From NCBI GenBank assembly GCA_013361935.1, contig JABFXC010000004.1:1-47091 (forward strand): a DNA stretch of 47,091 nt, written 5' to 3'. Both the position numbers and the translations under genes were made by a program. This document shows, in pieces, positions 34,505-43,245 of this stretch. The notes beneath the pieces are model-generated. The model worked only from the letters and a program-made list of their open reading frames with translations, was not told where the DNA came from and did no database searches. This DNA is from Gemmatimonadaceae bacterium. GTDB lineage: Bacteria; Gemmatimonadota; Gemmatimonadetes; Gemmatimonadales; Gemmatimonadaceae. Positions within the stretch are counted from its first letter, which is position 1, and the number at the start of each line of letters is the position of its first letter.

Positions 34505-35322
34505 GCGCCCACGATTCCATGGTACCGAGCGGCGATCCCCGCCCGCGCGTCAGCCGATCCCGCGTGTTCCTCGCGCTGCTGCATCGCGACATGCGCGTCG
34601 CGCGCAAGGAGCTGCCCTACTTCCTGATCCGCACGACGCTGCAGCCGATGCTCTTCATCATCGTCTTCGGCTTCCTCCTTCCGCGCATGGGCTTCATGCG
34701 GGGCAACTACACGGCGACCCTCCTCCCCGGGATCCTCGCGGTGAGCCTCACCTTCGCGAGCATCCAGTCCGTGGCACTTCCGCTGGTCCAGGACTTCGGC
34801 TGGACGCGCGAGATCGAGGACCGCCTGCTCGCGCCCGTGCCGACGCGGCTCATCGCCGCCGAGAAGATCGTCGCCGGCGTGCTGCAGGGGATGATCTCGG
34901 CGCTCTTCGTGCTGCCGATCGCGCGGCTGATCATGGGACCCATCCCCGGGCTGACGATCGCCTACTTTCCCCTCGTGCTGCTCATCGTCATCCTCGGCGC
35001 CGCGGCGTTCTCGTCGCTCGGGCTGCTCCTCGGCACGGCGATCGAGCCGCAGCAGATCGGGCTGATGTTCAGCGTGATCATCGCGCCCATGCTCTTCTTC
35101 GGGTGCGCGTACTATCCGTGGGCGGGGTTGAGCGCGGTCCCGTTCATGAAGTGGGCGGTGCTGATCAACCCGCTGGTCTACGTCGCCGAGGGGATGCGCG
35201 GCGCGCTGACGCCGAGCGTCCCGCACATGCCGGTGCCGGCGACGCTCGCCGCGCTCGTCGTGATCGGCCTGATCTTCTGGCACTTCGGCATTCGCAGCTT
35301 CGAGCGGAGGGCGATCGGATGA
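34501..35322 (+). CDS. ABC-2 type transporter permease
   Basis: The 273-residue protein has an amphipathic N-terminus, then six hydrophobic segments (first FIIVFGFLLP around 51-60, last LVVIGLIFWHFGI around 253-265) and the DrrB-like stretch FGCAYYPW in the middle. It forms the membrane part of the exporter with the ATPase upstream. The TTG at 34501 overlaps the ATPase stop (TTGA); an ATG six codons later is the alternative start. Confidence 0.9.
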
Positions 35323-35945
35323 GCATCGAGACGGAAGCCGCGGAGCGGCACGAGCCGCCCCACGTCGACCCGATCGCGCGGTTCGCCGGGCTGCTCGCCG
35401 AGGCGAAGGCGGTGGACCGGGCGCGCCTGCCCGAGCCGACGGCGTTCGCGTTAGGCACCGTTTCCGCGGACGGCTGGCCGGCGGTGCGCATCCTCCTCCT
35501 CAAGGCGGTGGACGAGCGCGGCTTCGTCTTCTACACGAACTACGAGAGCCGGAAGGGCGGGGAGCTCCTCGCCACGCATCGCGCGGCGATGTGCTTCCAC
35601 TGGCAGCCGCTCGAGCTCCAGGTGCGCGTCGAAGGCACCGTCGCCCCGGTGACCGACGCCGAGGCCGATGCCTATTTCGCCTCGCGCGCGCGGGGCAGCC
35701 AGATCGGCGCGTGGGCCTCGCGCCAGAGCCGTCCGATCGATCCGCCGGGCGCGCTCGAGGAGCGCGTCGCCGAGTTCGAGCGGAAGTTCGAGGGGCAGCG
35801 AGTCCCGCGCCCCCCGCACTGGAGCGGCTTCCGCCTCACGCCGCGGGCGATCGAGTTCTGGAAGAACATGCCCAGTCGGCTGCACATCAGGCACCGCTAC
35901 ACGCGCGAGGGCAGCGCGTGGCGGGTGGAGACGCTGTACCCGTAG
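35319..35945 (+). CDS. pdxH: Pyridoxamine 5'-phosphate oxidase
   Basis: The 208-residue FMN enzyme oxidises pyridoxamine or pyridoxine 5'-phosphate to PLP in the cytosol. Seen are the FMN region RILLLKAVDERGFVFYTNYE, SRKGGEL, FHWQPLELQVRVEG, SRQSRPI and the C-terminal family signature PPHWSGFRLTP...IEFW with RLHIRHRYTR. Its ATG overlaps the permease stop (ATGA). PLP is the cofactor of SpeA encoded just downstream, though it has its own promoter. The octamer occurs at 35449 as Ala-Leu-Gly. Confidence 0.96.
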   Translation: MSIETEAAERHEPPHVDPIARFAGLLAEAKAVDRARLPEPTAFALGTVSADGWPAVRILLLKAVDERGFVFYTNYESRKGGELLATHRAAMCFHWQPLELQVRVEGTVAPVTDAEADAYFASRARGSQIGAWASRQSRPIDPPGALEERVAEFERKFEGQRVPRPPHWSGFRLTPRAIEFWKNMPSRLHIRHRYTREGSAWRVETLYP

Positions 35946-35953
35946 CGGGATCG

Positions 35954-36109
35954 ACGTGGGAGTGAACGTGGGACGGGGGAGCGAGTAGGGGATGCGGCGA
36001 CGACCTGGGACGTGGGGCCGGGAGTCCCCCTCCCACATCCCGCGTCGTCCCAGCCCCACCCTCGCTCCCCCGTCACCACGTCCACTTCCACGTCCACTCC
36101 CACGTCGCC
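35954..36109. repeat. Large inverted repeat between pdxH and speA
   Basis: The left arm ACGTGGGAGTGAACGTGGGA and CGGGGGAGCGAG is mirrored at 36059-36109 by CTCGCTCCCCCG and CACGTCCACTCCCACGT, with internal GACGTGGGG/CCCCACCC-like pairs. The right arm carries repeated CACGTCCAC/CCACGTC units. It occupies most of 35946-36126, just upstream of the speA promoter. Confidence 0.65.
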
Positions 36110-36114
36110 GTCAC

Positions 36115-36120
36115 TATAAT
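36115..36120 (+). promoter_or_regulatory. Consensus -10 of speA, likely leaderless
   Basis: A perfect TATAAT is followed by six bases and the ATG at 36127, so the transcript would start at or within a base or two of the start codon. No Shine-Dalgarno precedes the ATG. Confidence 0.65.
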
Positions 36121-36126
36121 TCCCTC

Positions 36127-38073
36127 ATGGCGACCAAGATCGAGCAGGAAGCGGTAGCGGCTCCCCAGGAGTGGTCCATCGAGGCGGCGCGGTCCCTCTA
36201 CAACATCGAGGGCTGGGGGGCGGGGTTCTTCGACATCAACGCGCAGGGCCACGTCGTCGTCCGCCCCGACCGCAACGACGAGTCGCGCGAGGTCGACCTC
36301 TGGGAGCTCGCGACCGACCTCGAGGAGCAGGGGATCCAGCTCCCGGTGCTCGTCCGCTTCTCCGACATTCTCCGCGCCCGCATCGAGTCGCTCAGCGAGC
36401 GCTTCGTCCGCGCGATGGAGGAGTACCACTACGAGGGCGGCTACACCACCGTTTACCCGATCAAGGTCAACCAGCAGCGCCACGTCGTCGAGGAGATCGT
36501 CGAGTTCGGGAAGCGGCACGGCGTCGGCCTCGAGTGCGGCAGCAAGCCGGAGCTCCAGGCCGTGCTCGCGCTCAGCGAGACCACCGAGCACATGATCGTC
36601 TGCAACGGCTACAAGGACGAGGAGTTCATGCGCCTCGCCCTGATGGGACAGAAGCTCGGGCACAAGGTCTTCATCGTCATCGAGCAGCTTCACGAGATCG
36701 ACACCCTGCTCCGCGTCGCCGACCAGCTCGGCGTGCAGCCGACGGCGGGGATCCGCATCAAGCTCGCCTCCGCGGGCTTCGGGCGCTGGGCGCAGAGCGG
36801 CGGCGAGAAGTCGAAGTTCGGGCTCAACGCCGCGGACCTCGTGAAGGCGATCGACAAGTTCCGCGCCGCCGACCGCCTCGACGTGCTGCGGCTGATCCAC
36901 TTCCATCTCGGCTCGCAGATCACCGACATCCGCTTCATCAAGCACGGGCTGCAGGAGATCGCGCGCTTCTACGCCGAGCTCCGCGCGATGGGCGTGAACA
37001 TCACCCACGTCGACGTCGGCGGCGGGCTGGGCGTCGACTACGACGGCACCAACTCGACGTCGGTCTCGTCGGTGAACTACTCGCTGCAGGAGTACGCGAA
37101 CGACGTCATCTACACCTTCGCCGAATCCTGCCGCGACCTCGAGCTCCCGATGCCGCACATCATCAGCGAGTCGGGGCGCGCGCTCACCGCGCACCACGCG
37201 CTGCTCCTGATCAAGGTGATCGACGTCGAGAGCGCCGCCGAGCCGCAGCTCCCCGAGGTGAAGGAGGAGGATCACCAGCTCCTCCACGAGATGCTCGAGG
37301 ACTACAACTCGCTGACGAGGAAGCGGCTCTCGGTGCGCAAGGTTCGCGAGACGTACCACGACGCGACCTTCGACAAGGAACGGGCGCAGCAGCTCTTCAA
37401 CAGCGGCGTGCTCTCCCTGCGCGGACGCGCGATCGCCGAGCAGCTCTATTCGGCGACGATCAACGCGATCTCCAGGCTGGCGCAGAAGAACCGCGACGAG
37501 TACGAGGACATCATCATGGACCTCGACGCCGCGCTCGTCGACCGCTACTTCTGCAACTTCTCGCTCTTCCAGTCGCTCCCCGACAGCTGGGCGATCGACC
37601 AGCTCTTCCCGATCATGCCGATCCACCGGCTGAACGAGGAGCCGATCCGCCGCGGGACGCTGCAGGACGTGACCTGCGACAGCGACGGCAAGATCGACCG
37701 CTTCGTCGGCGACAAGAACGGCCGCCCGAGCCTCGAGCTGCACCCGTTCGACGAGAACGCGCCGTACATGCTCGGCATCTTCCTCACCGGGGCGTATCAG
37801 GAGATCCTCGGCGACCTGCACAATCTCTTCGGCGACACCAACGCGGTGCACGTGCGCCTCTCGAACGGCGGCTTCGAGCTGAACGAGCTGGTGCGCGGCG
37901 ACACCGTCACCGAGGTGCTCAACTACGTGCAGTTCCGGGCCTCCGATCTGCTCGCCACCTTCCGCCGCAAGGTCTCGGCGTCGAAGAGCATCTCCCGCCA
38001 GGAAGCGAACACCTTCATCGCCGACTACGTCGCCGGCCTCGAAGGCTACACGTATCTCGAGTCGGACGAGTAG
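36127..38073 (+). CDS. speA: Biosynthetic arginine decarboxylase
   Basis: The 648-residue PLP-dependent fold III decarboxylase converts arginine to agmatine, the first step of polyamine synthesis by the agmatine route. Lys113 in YPIKVNQQ binds PLP. Other family blocks are GLECGSKPEL, HFHLGSQI, DVGGGLGVDYDG, ESGRALTAHHA and the C-terminal NGRPSLELHPF. Length agrees with E. coli SpeA (658). The start lies six bases after a consensus -10. No agmatinase gene lies in the window. Confidence 0.97.
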   Translation: MATKIEQEAVAAPQEWSIEAARSLYNIEGWGAGFFDINAQGHVVVRPDRNDESREVDLWELATDLEEQGIQLPVLVRFSDILRARIESLSERFVRAMEEYHYEGGYTTVYPIKVNQQRHVVEEIVEFGKRHGVGLECGSKPELQAVLALSETTEHMIVCNGYKDEEFMRLALMGQKLGHKVFIVIEQLHEIDTLLRVADQLGVQPTAGIRIKLASAGFGRWAQSGGEKSKFGLNAADLVKAIDKFRAADRLDVLRLIHFHLGSQITDIRFIKHGLQEIARFYAELRAMGVNITHVDVGGGLGVDYDGTNSTSVSSVNYSLQEYANDVIYTFAESCRDLELPMPHIISESGRALTAHHALLLIKVIDVESAAEPQLPEVKEEDHQLLHEMLEDYNSLTRKRLSVRKVRETYHDATFDKERAQQLFNSGVLSLRGRAIAEQLYSATINAISRLAQKNRDEYEDIIMDLDAALVDRYFCNFSLFQSLPDSWAIDQLFPIMPIHRLNEEPIRRGTLQDVTCDSDGKIDRFVGDKNGRPSLELHPFDENAPYMLGIFLTGAYQEILGDLHNLFGDTNAVHVRLSNGGFELNELVRGDTVTEVLNYVQFRASDLLATFRRKVSASKSISRQEANTFIADYVAGLEGYTYLESDE

Positions 38074-38098
38074 GATGGCCGCACCGCGGCGTTAGGCA

Positions 38099-39331
38099 GT
38101 GCACTCACTCCTCGCCGCTCTCGTCGCGACGCTGGTCGGCGCGAAGCTGCTCGGCGCGCTCGCCCAGCGCGTCGGCCAGCCGAGCGTGCTCGGCGAGCTG
38201 GTCGCCGGCATCATCCTCGGCGGGTCGGTGCTCGGCCTGCTCGACCCGAACGCCCCGGCGATCCACGCGCTCGCCGAGATCGGAGTCCTCGTCCTGCTCT
38301 TCGAGATCGGGCTACACACCGATCTCCGCTCGCTCGCCTCGGTCGGGGGCTCGGCGGCGACGGTCGCCGTCGTCGGCGTCGCGCTCCCCTTCGCCCTCGG
38401 CTGGTACGTCGGCCGCGCGCTCGGGATGCCGCCGATCCCGACGCTCGTCGCCGCCGCGTCGCTGACGGCGACCTCGGTCGGGATCTCGGCGCGCGTGCTC
38501 GGCGAGCTCGGCGTCCTCGAGCGTCCGGAGGGACGCGTCGTCCTCGGTGCAGCGGTGCTCGACGACATCATCGGCCTCGTGATCCTGTCGGTCGTGTCGA
38601 GCATGGTCGCCGGCGCGGCGCTCAGCGGCTGGGGGATCACCCGCACCATCGGCGTCGCGCTCGGTTTCGTGGTGCTCGCGGTGGTGCTCGGCGGGCGCAT
38701 CGCGCCACCGGTCTTCCGCTTCGTCGCCCGCGTGGAGATGGAGGGGGTGCTGGGGCCCGTGGCGCTCGCGTTCGCGCTCTTTCTCGCCTGGCTCGCCGCC
38801 GAGGCCGGGTCTGCGACGATCATCGGCGCGTTCGCCGCGGGGCTCGTGCTGCACGCGACGCCGCAGCGCGCCGACATCGAGCGCGCGGTGACGAACCTCG
38901 GCCACTTCGTCGTGCCGATCTTCTTCGCCAGCGTCGGTGCCGCGGTCGATCTTCGCGCGCTGGCGAGCCGCGAGTCGCTGCTGCTCGGCGCGCTGCTCGT
39001 GGCGGTCGGGGTGCTCGGGAAGGTGGCCGCCGGCTACGCGCCGTTCGGCTTCCGCGGCCGCAAGCTGCTGATCGGGGTGGCGATGGTCCCGCGCGGCGAG
39101 GTCGGCCTGATCTTCGCGCAGATGGGGCTCGCCAGCGGCGCGATCGACGGCGCCGTCTTCGGCGCGATCATGATCATGGTGCTGGTGACGACCTTCGTCA
39201 CCCCGCCCGCGCTCGCCGCCGTCACACGCGCTCGCCGCGTCACCCCGCGCGACGTGCCGGGCGAGGGCGGGATCGACGACCTCGTGGCGGGAGCACGTCG
39301 AACGCCGGTGGAGCAACCGCGAGTGGACTGA
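38099..39331 (+). CDS. CPA2 family cation:proton antiporter
   Basis: The 410-residue polytopic membrane protein exchanges a monovalent cation for protons. It has about 12 hydrophobic segments, the LGELVAGIILGG opening block, the conserved LDDIIGL (Asp-Asp of the ion site) and the ASVGAAVDL and VPRGEVGLI regions typical of KefB/NapA relatives. No RCK domain follows. The GTG start at 38099 has CGTTAGGC two bases upstream and no ribosome site. Confidence 0.9.
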   Translation: MHSLLAALVATLVGAKLLGALAQRVGQPSVLGELVAGIILGGSVLGLLDPNAPAIHALAEIGVLVLLFEIGLHTDLRSLASVGGSAATVAVVGVALPFALGWYVGRALGMPPIPTLVAAASLTATSVGISARVLGELGVLERPEGRVVLGAAVLDDIIGLVILSVVSSMVAGAALSGWGITRTIGVALGFVVLAVVLGGRIAPPVFRFVARVEMEGVLGPVALAFALFLAWLAAEAGSATIIGAFAAGLVLHATPQRADIERAVTNLGHFVVPIFFASVGAAVDLRALASRESLLLGALLVAVGVLGKVAAGYAPFGFRGRKLLIGVAMVPRGEVGLIFAQMGLASGAIDGAVFGAIMIMVLVTTFVTPPALAAVTRARRVTPRDVPGEGGIDDLVAGARRTPVEQPRVD

Positions 39332-39422
39332 TGGCCCGGCGGCGTGCTCGACGCCGCGAGGCTTGGTGCGTGGCTGCGGACTCGGTCGCGGGTCGCGTCG
39401 GGGGCTCGTCGCGAGGACTGGC

Positions 39423-39654
39423 ATCGCGCGGTTTGGGCAGGAAGCACGGCGGAAGAACTACCCTCCTCAAGAACTGCGGAAGGGGTCCTCTTCGCGCGAC
39501 CCTCACAATGCTACGAGCCCGAAAGCTTTGTTGGGCATGCGGGGCGAGACCATCTCGCCCCGCATGCCCCAAAATCACTTCGGCTCGTGCGAGTAGAATC
39601 TTCCGCCCTTCTTCCGCAGTGCTTGCGTAGTTCTTCCCACCAGAACCGCGCGAT
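39423..39654 (-). repeat. 232-bp nested inverted-repeat element, copy 2
   Basis: Ends are ATCGCGCGG (39423-39431) and CCGCGCGAT (39646-39654). Inner AAGAACTGCGGAAGG faces CTTCCGCAGTGCTT, and the centre is hairpin 39531-39572. Confidence 0.7.
39531..39572. repeat. GAGACCATCTC-centred hairpin, copy 2
   Basis: TTGGGCATGCGGGGCGAGA pairs with TCTCGCCCCGCATGCCCCAA; the 19-bp stem is perfect but for one bulged base. The centre is GAGACCATCTC (39546-39556). Confidence 0.8.
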
Positions 39655-39752
39655 CTCCCCGCCAAGACAGACCACCACGCGACCGCGAGAATGCCCGCCG
39701 AGAATGCCCGCGAGCGCCGCGGATTCTTTCACCTGCTGCTCGGCGGTGAATA

Positions 39753-39840
39753 ACAGGGAGCCGTGGAGCGACGGGAGGTGCCATGGTGCCGAGCCCCCCG
39801 GCCCCTGCGAACTCCTCCCCCGGCCTCCCCGGCTCCCTGT
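39753..39840 (-). repeat. 88-bp ACAGGGAGCC element, copy 2
   Basis: It starts ACAGGGAGCC and ends GGCTCCCTGT. Reverse-complemented, its first ~38 bases match 2588-2625 closely, including GGAGGCCGGGGGAGGAGTTC. The middle differs. Confidence 0.75.
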
Positions 39841-39867
39841 GACATACAGCCAAGGCCGTGAACGTTT

Positions 39868-39910
39868 TTGGGGCGCGCTGAGCGAGACCATCTCACCCAG
39901 CGCGCCCCAA
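39868..39910. repeat. GAGACCATCTC-centred hairpin, copy 3
   Basis: TTGGGGCGCGCTGAGCGAGA pairs with TCTCACCCAGCGCGCCCCAA (two mispairs). The end sequence and the centre are the same as in copy 2, while the mid-stem differs (GCGCGCTG versus GCATGCGG), with pairing kept. Confidence 0.8.
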
Positions 39911-40014
39911 CAAATGCAGCAGCAGTATCCCCGGCGATCCGGTCGATCCGCCTGAATCCGCGTCAGCGGTTCACCGAGCGCGCGTGCCGTCCGCCGAGCC
40001 CGTTCGCCGAGCGT

Positions 40015-40626
40015 CTACCGCCCGAACCTCTTCGCCACCGCGTCCCAGTTCACCACGTTCCACCACGCCGCGATGTAATCCGGACGGCGGTTCTGGTACT
40101 TGAGGTAGTACGCGTGCTCCCAGACGTCGATGCCGAGGAGGACGCTGTTCGGCGACTTCCCCTCCATGAGCGGGTTGTCCTGGTTCGGGGTGCTCGTGAT
40201 CGAGAGCTTGCCGCCGTCGTTGAGCAGCCACGCCCAGCCGGATCCGAAGCGGCCGCCGCCCGCCGCCGCGAACTGCTCCTTGAACTTGTCGAAGCCGCCG
40301 AACGACGATTTGATCGCGTCGCCTAACGCTCCCTTGGGCTCGCCGCCCGCCTTCGGGCCCATGATCTGCCAGAAGAAGCTGTGGTTCCAGTGGCCGCCGC
40401 CGTTGTTCCGCACCGCGGTGCGCACCGACTCCGGCGCCGCGTTCAGGTTCTTGAGCAGCTCCTCGAGCGGCTTGTCCTTCAGCTCGGGCGCCTTCTCGAT
40501 CGCCGCGTTCAGGTTGTTGACGTACGCCTGATGATGCTTGCCATGGTGGATCTCCATGGTCTTCGCGTCGATGTGCGGCTCGAGCGCGGCGAAGTCGTAG
40601 GGAAGGGGAGGAAGCGTGAATGTCAT
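40015..40626 (-). CDS. sodA: Superoxide dismutase, Mn-type
   Basis: The 203-residue Fe/Mn superoxide dismutase converts superoxide to oxygen and peroxide in the cytosol. Metal ligands are H27 ([11 protein letters not shown]), H82 ([10 protein letters not shown]), D167 and H171 (DVWEHAYY). The GGH context at 77-79 and Q149 in NQDNPL point to manganese or cambialistic rather than strict iron use. No signal peptide. GGAG eight bases before the ATG. The octamer lies in the gene at 40321 as Ala-Leu-Gly. Confidence 0.95.
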   Translation of the reverse strand: MTFTLPPLPYDFAALEPHIDAKTMEIHHGKHHQAYVNNLNAAIEKAPELKDKPLEELLKNLNAAPESVRTAVRNNGGGHWNHSFFWQIMGPKAGGEPKGALGDAIKSSFGGFDKFKEQFAAAGGGRFGSGWAWLLNDGGKLSITSTPNQDNPLMEGKSPNSVLLGIDVWEHAYYLKYQNRRPDYIAAWWNVVNWDAVAKRFGR

Positions 40627-40661
40627 TGGTCGTGCTCCGTGTCTTGAGTTCGGACTTCTTC

Positions 40662-40728
40662 AGGGGTCCGGGGCCAGGTGTAAGGAACTGCGGTTGACGC
40701 CGTTCCTTACGCCTGGCCCCTGACCCCT
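40662..40728. repeat. GC-rich intergenic hairpin family, member 4
   Basis: AGGGGTCCGGGGCCAGG...TAAGGAACTGCGGT is mirrored by ACGCCGTTCCTTACGCCTGGCCCCTGACCCCT. It ends at the dedA stop and begins 35 bp upstream of the sodA start, so it could end dedA transcription. Confidence 0.75.
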
Positions 40729-40729
40729 C

Positions 40730-41374
40730 TTACGATGGCTCCGTGCGCGGCGCTGCACGCCGCTCCCGCCACCACCCGATGATCCCCGGCAGGATCGAGA
40801 GGAAGATCACGATCAGGATCACCGCTTCGATGTGCCGGTCGATCCCGGGAACGTAACGGCCGAGGAAGTAACCGACGAACAGCATGCTCCATACCCACAG
40901 CAGCCCGCCGATGACGTTGAAGGCGAGAAAGCTGCGGTACTCCATGTCCGCCACTCCGGCCACCACCGGGGCGAAAGTCCGGATGATCGGCATGAAACGC
41001 GCAAGGATGATCGTCTTGCCGCCGTGCCGCTCGTAGAACGCGTGCGCCCGGAGGAGATGTTTCCGGTTGAAGAGCAGCGAGTCGTCACGGGTGAAGATGC
41101 GCGGGCCCGTCGCGCGGCCGATCGCGTAGCCCACGCTGTCCCCGACGATCGCCGCGACGGAGAGGATGAGGCCGAGCAGCCAGACGTTCAGCCCGAACCC
41201 CGGCTGCGAGGCGAGCAGCCCCGCGGTAACCAGCAACGAATCGCCGGGTAGGAAGAAGCCGACGAGCAGCCCCGTCTCGGCGAAGATGATCCCGGTGAGG
41301 CCGACGTAGCCCGCCCACTGGACGAGGCCGCGGAGGTCACGCAGACGGTGGAGCAGGTCGATCAGGGAATCCAT
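40730..41374 (-). CDS. DedA family membrane protein
   Basis: The 214-residue polytopic protein has the DedA hallmarks: ETGLLVGFFLPGDSLLVTAG (about 37-56) and ILARFMPIIRTFAPVVAG (F/ARxxPxxR motif). Members act as lipid or undecaprenyl-phosphate flippases and help keep envelope proton balance. MDSLIDLL was chosen as the start; 27 more in-frame residues upstream look non-hydrophobic. Confidence 0.92.
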   Translation of the reverse strand: MDSLIDLLHRLRDLRGLVQWAGYVGLTGIIFAETGLLVGFFLPGDSLLVTAGLLASQPGFGLNVWLLGLILSVAAIVGDSVGYAIGRATGPRIFTRDDSLLFNRKHLLRAHAFYERHGGKTIILARFMPIIRTFAPVVAGVADMEYRSFLAFNVIGGLLWVWSMLFVGYFLGRYVPGIDRHIEAVILIVIFLSILPGIIGWWRERRAAPRTEPS

Positions 41375-41493
41375 GCGACGACTGTGAGGAGAATGCAGCG
41401 TTCGACGAGCAAGCCTCTGAACTTCGGCGGCGGAGAGCACGCGGTCAACCGGCACCGCTGCGGCGCGTCCCGTCCCGAGCGTTCGGGAAACGC

Positions 41494-42702
41494 GTGAGCA
41501 CGCACGATCGCGGCGACCGCGCGGCGCAGCACACCGGCGCGATGGAGGTGGTGGAGGAGGCCGTCGCGCGCGCCAGCCACGCCATCCTGCACACCGCGGA
41601 GATCGCCTTCGCCCTCCCCGAGCCCGCGACGAGCCGCTGGCATCGCGCCGGCGTCGGCCCGCGCGGCGAGCGGGTCTTCGACGTCGCCTCCGGGATCGTG
41701 CTCCTGCTCTTCGTCGCCGGCTGGTCCTGGTCCATCGCCATGGCCCGCAGCGCCGGCGCGAGCGGCGACATCACCGAGGCGACCGCGGCGATCGGTGCCT
41801 CGCTCACCGATCCCGACGCGCCCACCGCGGCGTTCATGACCGGAGCGATGCTCAACGCGCTCACTCCCCTCCGGGGGTCGAGCGGCAAGCTGCGCGCAAC
41901 GGTGGAGCAGCCGGGCGCCCCTGTCGACACGGAGCGCGCCGACGGCGCCGACGTCCGCGTCGCCACCGGCGCCGACACCGGCGCCGCGGTCGCTCCGCGT
42001 CCCGGCGTCTGGAACGTGCTCGTGAAGGTCGGCGCCGCGCTCCAGCCGGTGACCGACTTCAACCTCATCACGCTCCACCCCTTCGACGAGAAGCAGCGCG
42101 GACGCATCGGCGGCTACTTCATCGGGAGCTGGCCGGGTGAGCGGAGCCGCAGCGTCCGCTCGGGCTACGCCCACCCCTCCGGATTCATCGAAGTGACGCC
42201 GGAGAACGAGGATCTCCAGGTCTCCGATCACTTCCGCCTGCGCGACTTCCTCACCCACGACCAGGCCGACGTCTGGCCGAAGTACATCGTGCTCGAGATG
42301 AAGCTCGTCGACAAGCTCGAGCTCGTGCTCTCCGACCTGGCATCACGCGGCTACGACGTGAGTGGGGTGCACGTCATGAGCGGGTTCCGGACGCCGCAGT
42401 ACAACGTCAGCGGCGGCGATCCGCGCGGCCGGGCCGCTCTCAGCCGCCACATGTACGGCGACGCGTCGGACATCTACATCGACTCCGATGGCAACGGGGT
42501 CATGGACGATCTCAATCACGACCGCCGCGTGAACATCCGCGACGCGCAGGTGATCCTCGCCGCGGTCGACCGGGTCGAGCGCGAGCATCCGGAGCTCATC
42601 GGCGGCGCGGGCGTGTACGTCGCGAGCGGCGGGCACGGTCCTTTCATCCACATCGACACGCGCGGGTACCGGGCGCGCTGGGTAGGCACGGGAGACGACT
42701 GA
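41494..42702 (+). CDS. Membrane-anchored M15/DUF882-like peptidase
   Basis: The 402-residue protein has one transmembrane helix (about 68-84), a low-complexity Ala/Asp/Gly linker (about 90-165), then a C-terminal domain with SGFRTPQYN, H319 and D326 in SRHMYGDASD, and H386 in PFIHID, the Zn-ligand order (H-D-H) of D-Ala-D-Ala peptidase-like M15 proteins. A DSDGNGVMDDLN loop (about 329-340) looks like a calcium-binding insert. It probably trims peptidoglycan crosslinks on the outer side of the membrane. GTG start. Confidence 0.78.
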   Translation: MSTHDRGDRAAQHTGAMEVVEEAVARASHAILHTAEIAFALPEPATSRWHRAGVGPRGERVFDVASGIVLLLFVAGWSWSIAMARSAGASGDITEATAAIGASLTDPDAPTAAFMTGAMLNALTPLRGSSGKLRATVEQPGAPVDTERADGADVRVATGADTGAAVAPRPGVWNVLVKVGAALQPVTDFNLITLHPFDEKQRGRIGGYFIGSWPGERSRSVRSGYAHPSGFIEVTPENEDLQVSDHFRLRDFLTHDQADVWPKYIVLEMKLVDKLELVLSDLASRGYDVSGVHVMSGFRTPQYNVSGGDPRGRAALSRHMYGDASDIYIDSDGNGVMDDLNHDRRVNIRDAQVILAAVDRVEREHPELIGGAGVYVASGGHGPFIHIDTRGYRARWVGTGDD

Positions 42703-42705
42703 ACG

Positions 42706-43245
42706 ATGAGCGAACAACGAAATTCCGTGGAAGCGGCCGTCGAGCAGGGGCTGTGTCCCGTCTGCCAGTCGCCGCGCTCCGATCTCTCGAAGCCCTGCCC
42801 GCACTGCGGCTCGCCGGCGGTGGAAGGCGCCGAACCTCCGCCGCCCGCTGGTGCCACCCGCCGCTCGATGCCGGAGGGGCTCTTCACCGTCCGCGCCTCC
42901 GACATCGAGCCGTACATCGGGCTGCGCTATCTGTCGAAGCTGTTCCGGCTGATGGCGATCATCCTCGTGCTCGTCCTCGTCGCCGAGATCATCACGGGAT
43001 TCGTGCAGCTCGGCAGCGTCGCGCTCCCGCGCCTGCTCGGCGAGACCAGCCGGCTGATCGTGCTCGCCGGGCTGCTCTGGGGGATCGGCGACCTCGCGAT
43101 CCTGCTGATCGACGTCGGCCACGACGTGCGCGCGGCGCGCATCCTCCTCGGCCGTCAGGCGGCGCACCATCTGCAGGAGCACCACGCCGAGCGGCGTCGC
43201 GAGCCCCGCGGCGGCGCGCCGGTGAGCGAGCAGAAGACGGGGTGA
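42706..43245 (+). CDS. Zinc-ribbon membrane protein
   Basis: The 179-residue protein has an N-terminal zinc ribbon, CPVCQS...CPHCGS (Cys pairs about 17/20 and 31/34), then a Pro-rich linker, two transmembrane helices (about 82-100 and 116-136) and a charged His-rich tail. Unknown function. It follows the M15-like gene by three bases and overlaps the DUF488 start (GTGA), so all three are probably co-transcribed. Confidence 0.75.
   Translation: MSEQRNSVEAAVEQGLCPVCQSPRSDLSKPCPHCGSPAVEGAEPPPPAGATRRSMPEGLFTVRASDIEPYIGLRYLSKLFRLMAIILVLVLVAEIITGFVQLGSVALPRLLGETSRLIVLAGLLWGIGDLAILLIDVGHDVRAARILLGRQAAHHLQEHHAERRREPRGGAPVSEQKTG

Larger units (their letters stand above)
39387..39956 (-). repeat. Large structured intergenic repeat, copy 2 (inverted)
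   Basis: In reverse complement this ~570-bp block matches 2476-3015 in order: GGCGGATCGACC edge, GACCATCTC-type hairpin (39868-39910), GGCCTTGGCTG, the 88-bp ACAGGGAGCC element (39753-39840), CCGAGCAG...CCGCGGCGC, GGTCTGTCTTGG, the ATCGCGCGG-bounded element (39423-39654) and CGACGCGACCCGCG. Both copies start or end about 55-60 bp from a neighbouring stop codon. Insertions of 5-30 bp separate the copies, mostly in unpaired parts. Confidence 0.8.
39332..40014. other. 683-bp gene-free region, mainly repeat block copy 2
   Basis: No frame looks coding. It lies between the ends of two convergent genes and is mostly filled by the structured repeat 39387-39956. Confidence 0.6.

Noticed and set aside
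36073-37851. 592-residue open frame antisense to speA
   Set aside because: Composition is typical of GC shadows and speA is certain on the plus strand.
39344-39955. 203-residue open frame inside repeat block copy 2
   Set aside because: It spans the non-coding repeat, has no motif and no equivalent in copy 1.
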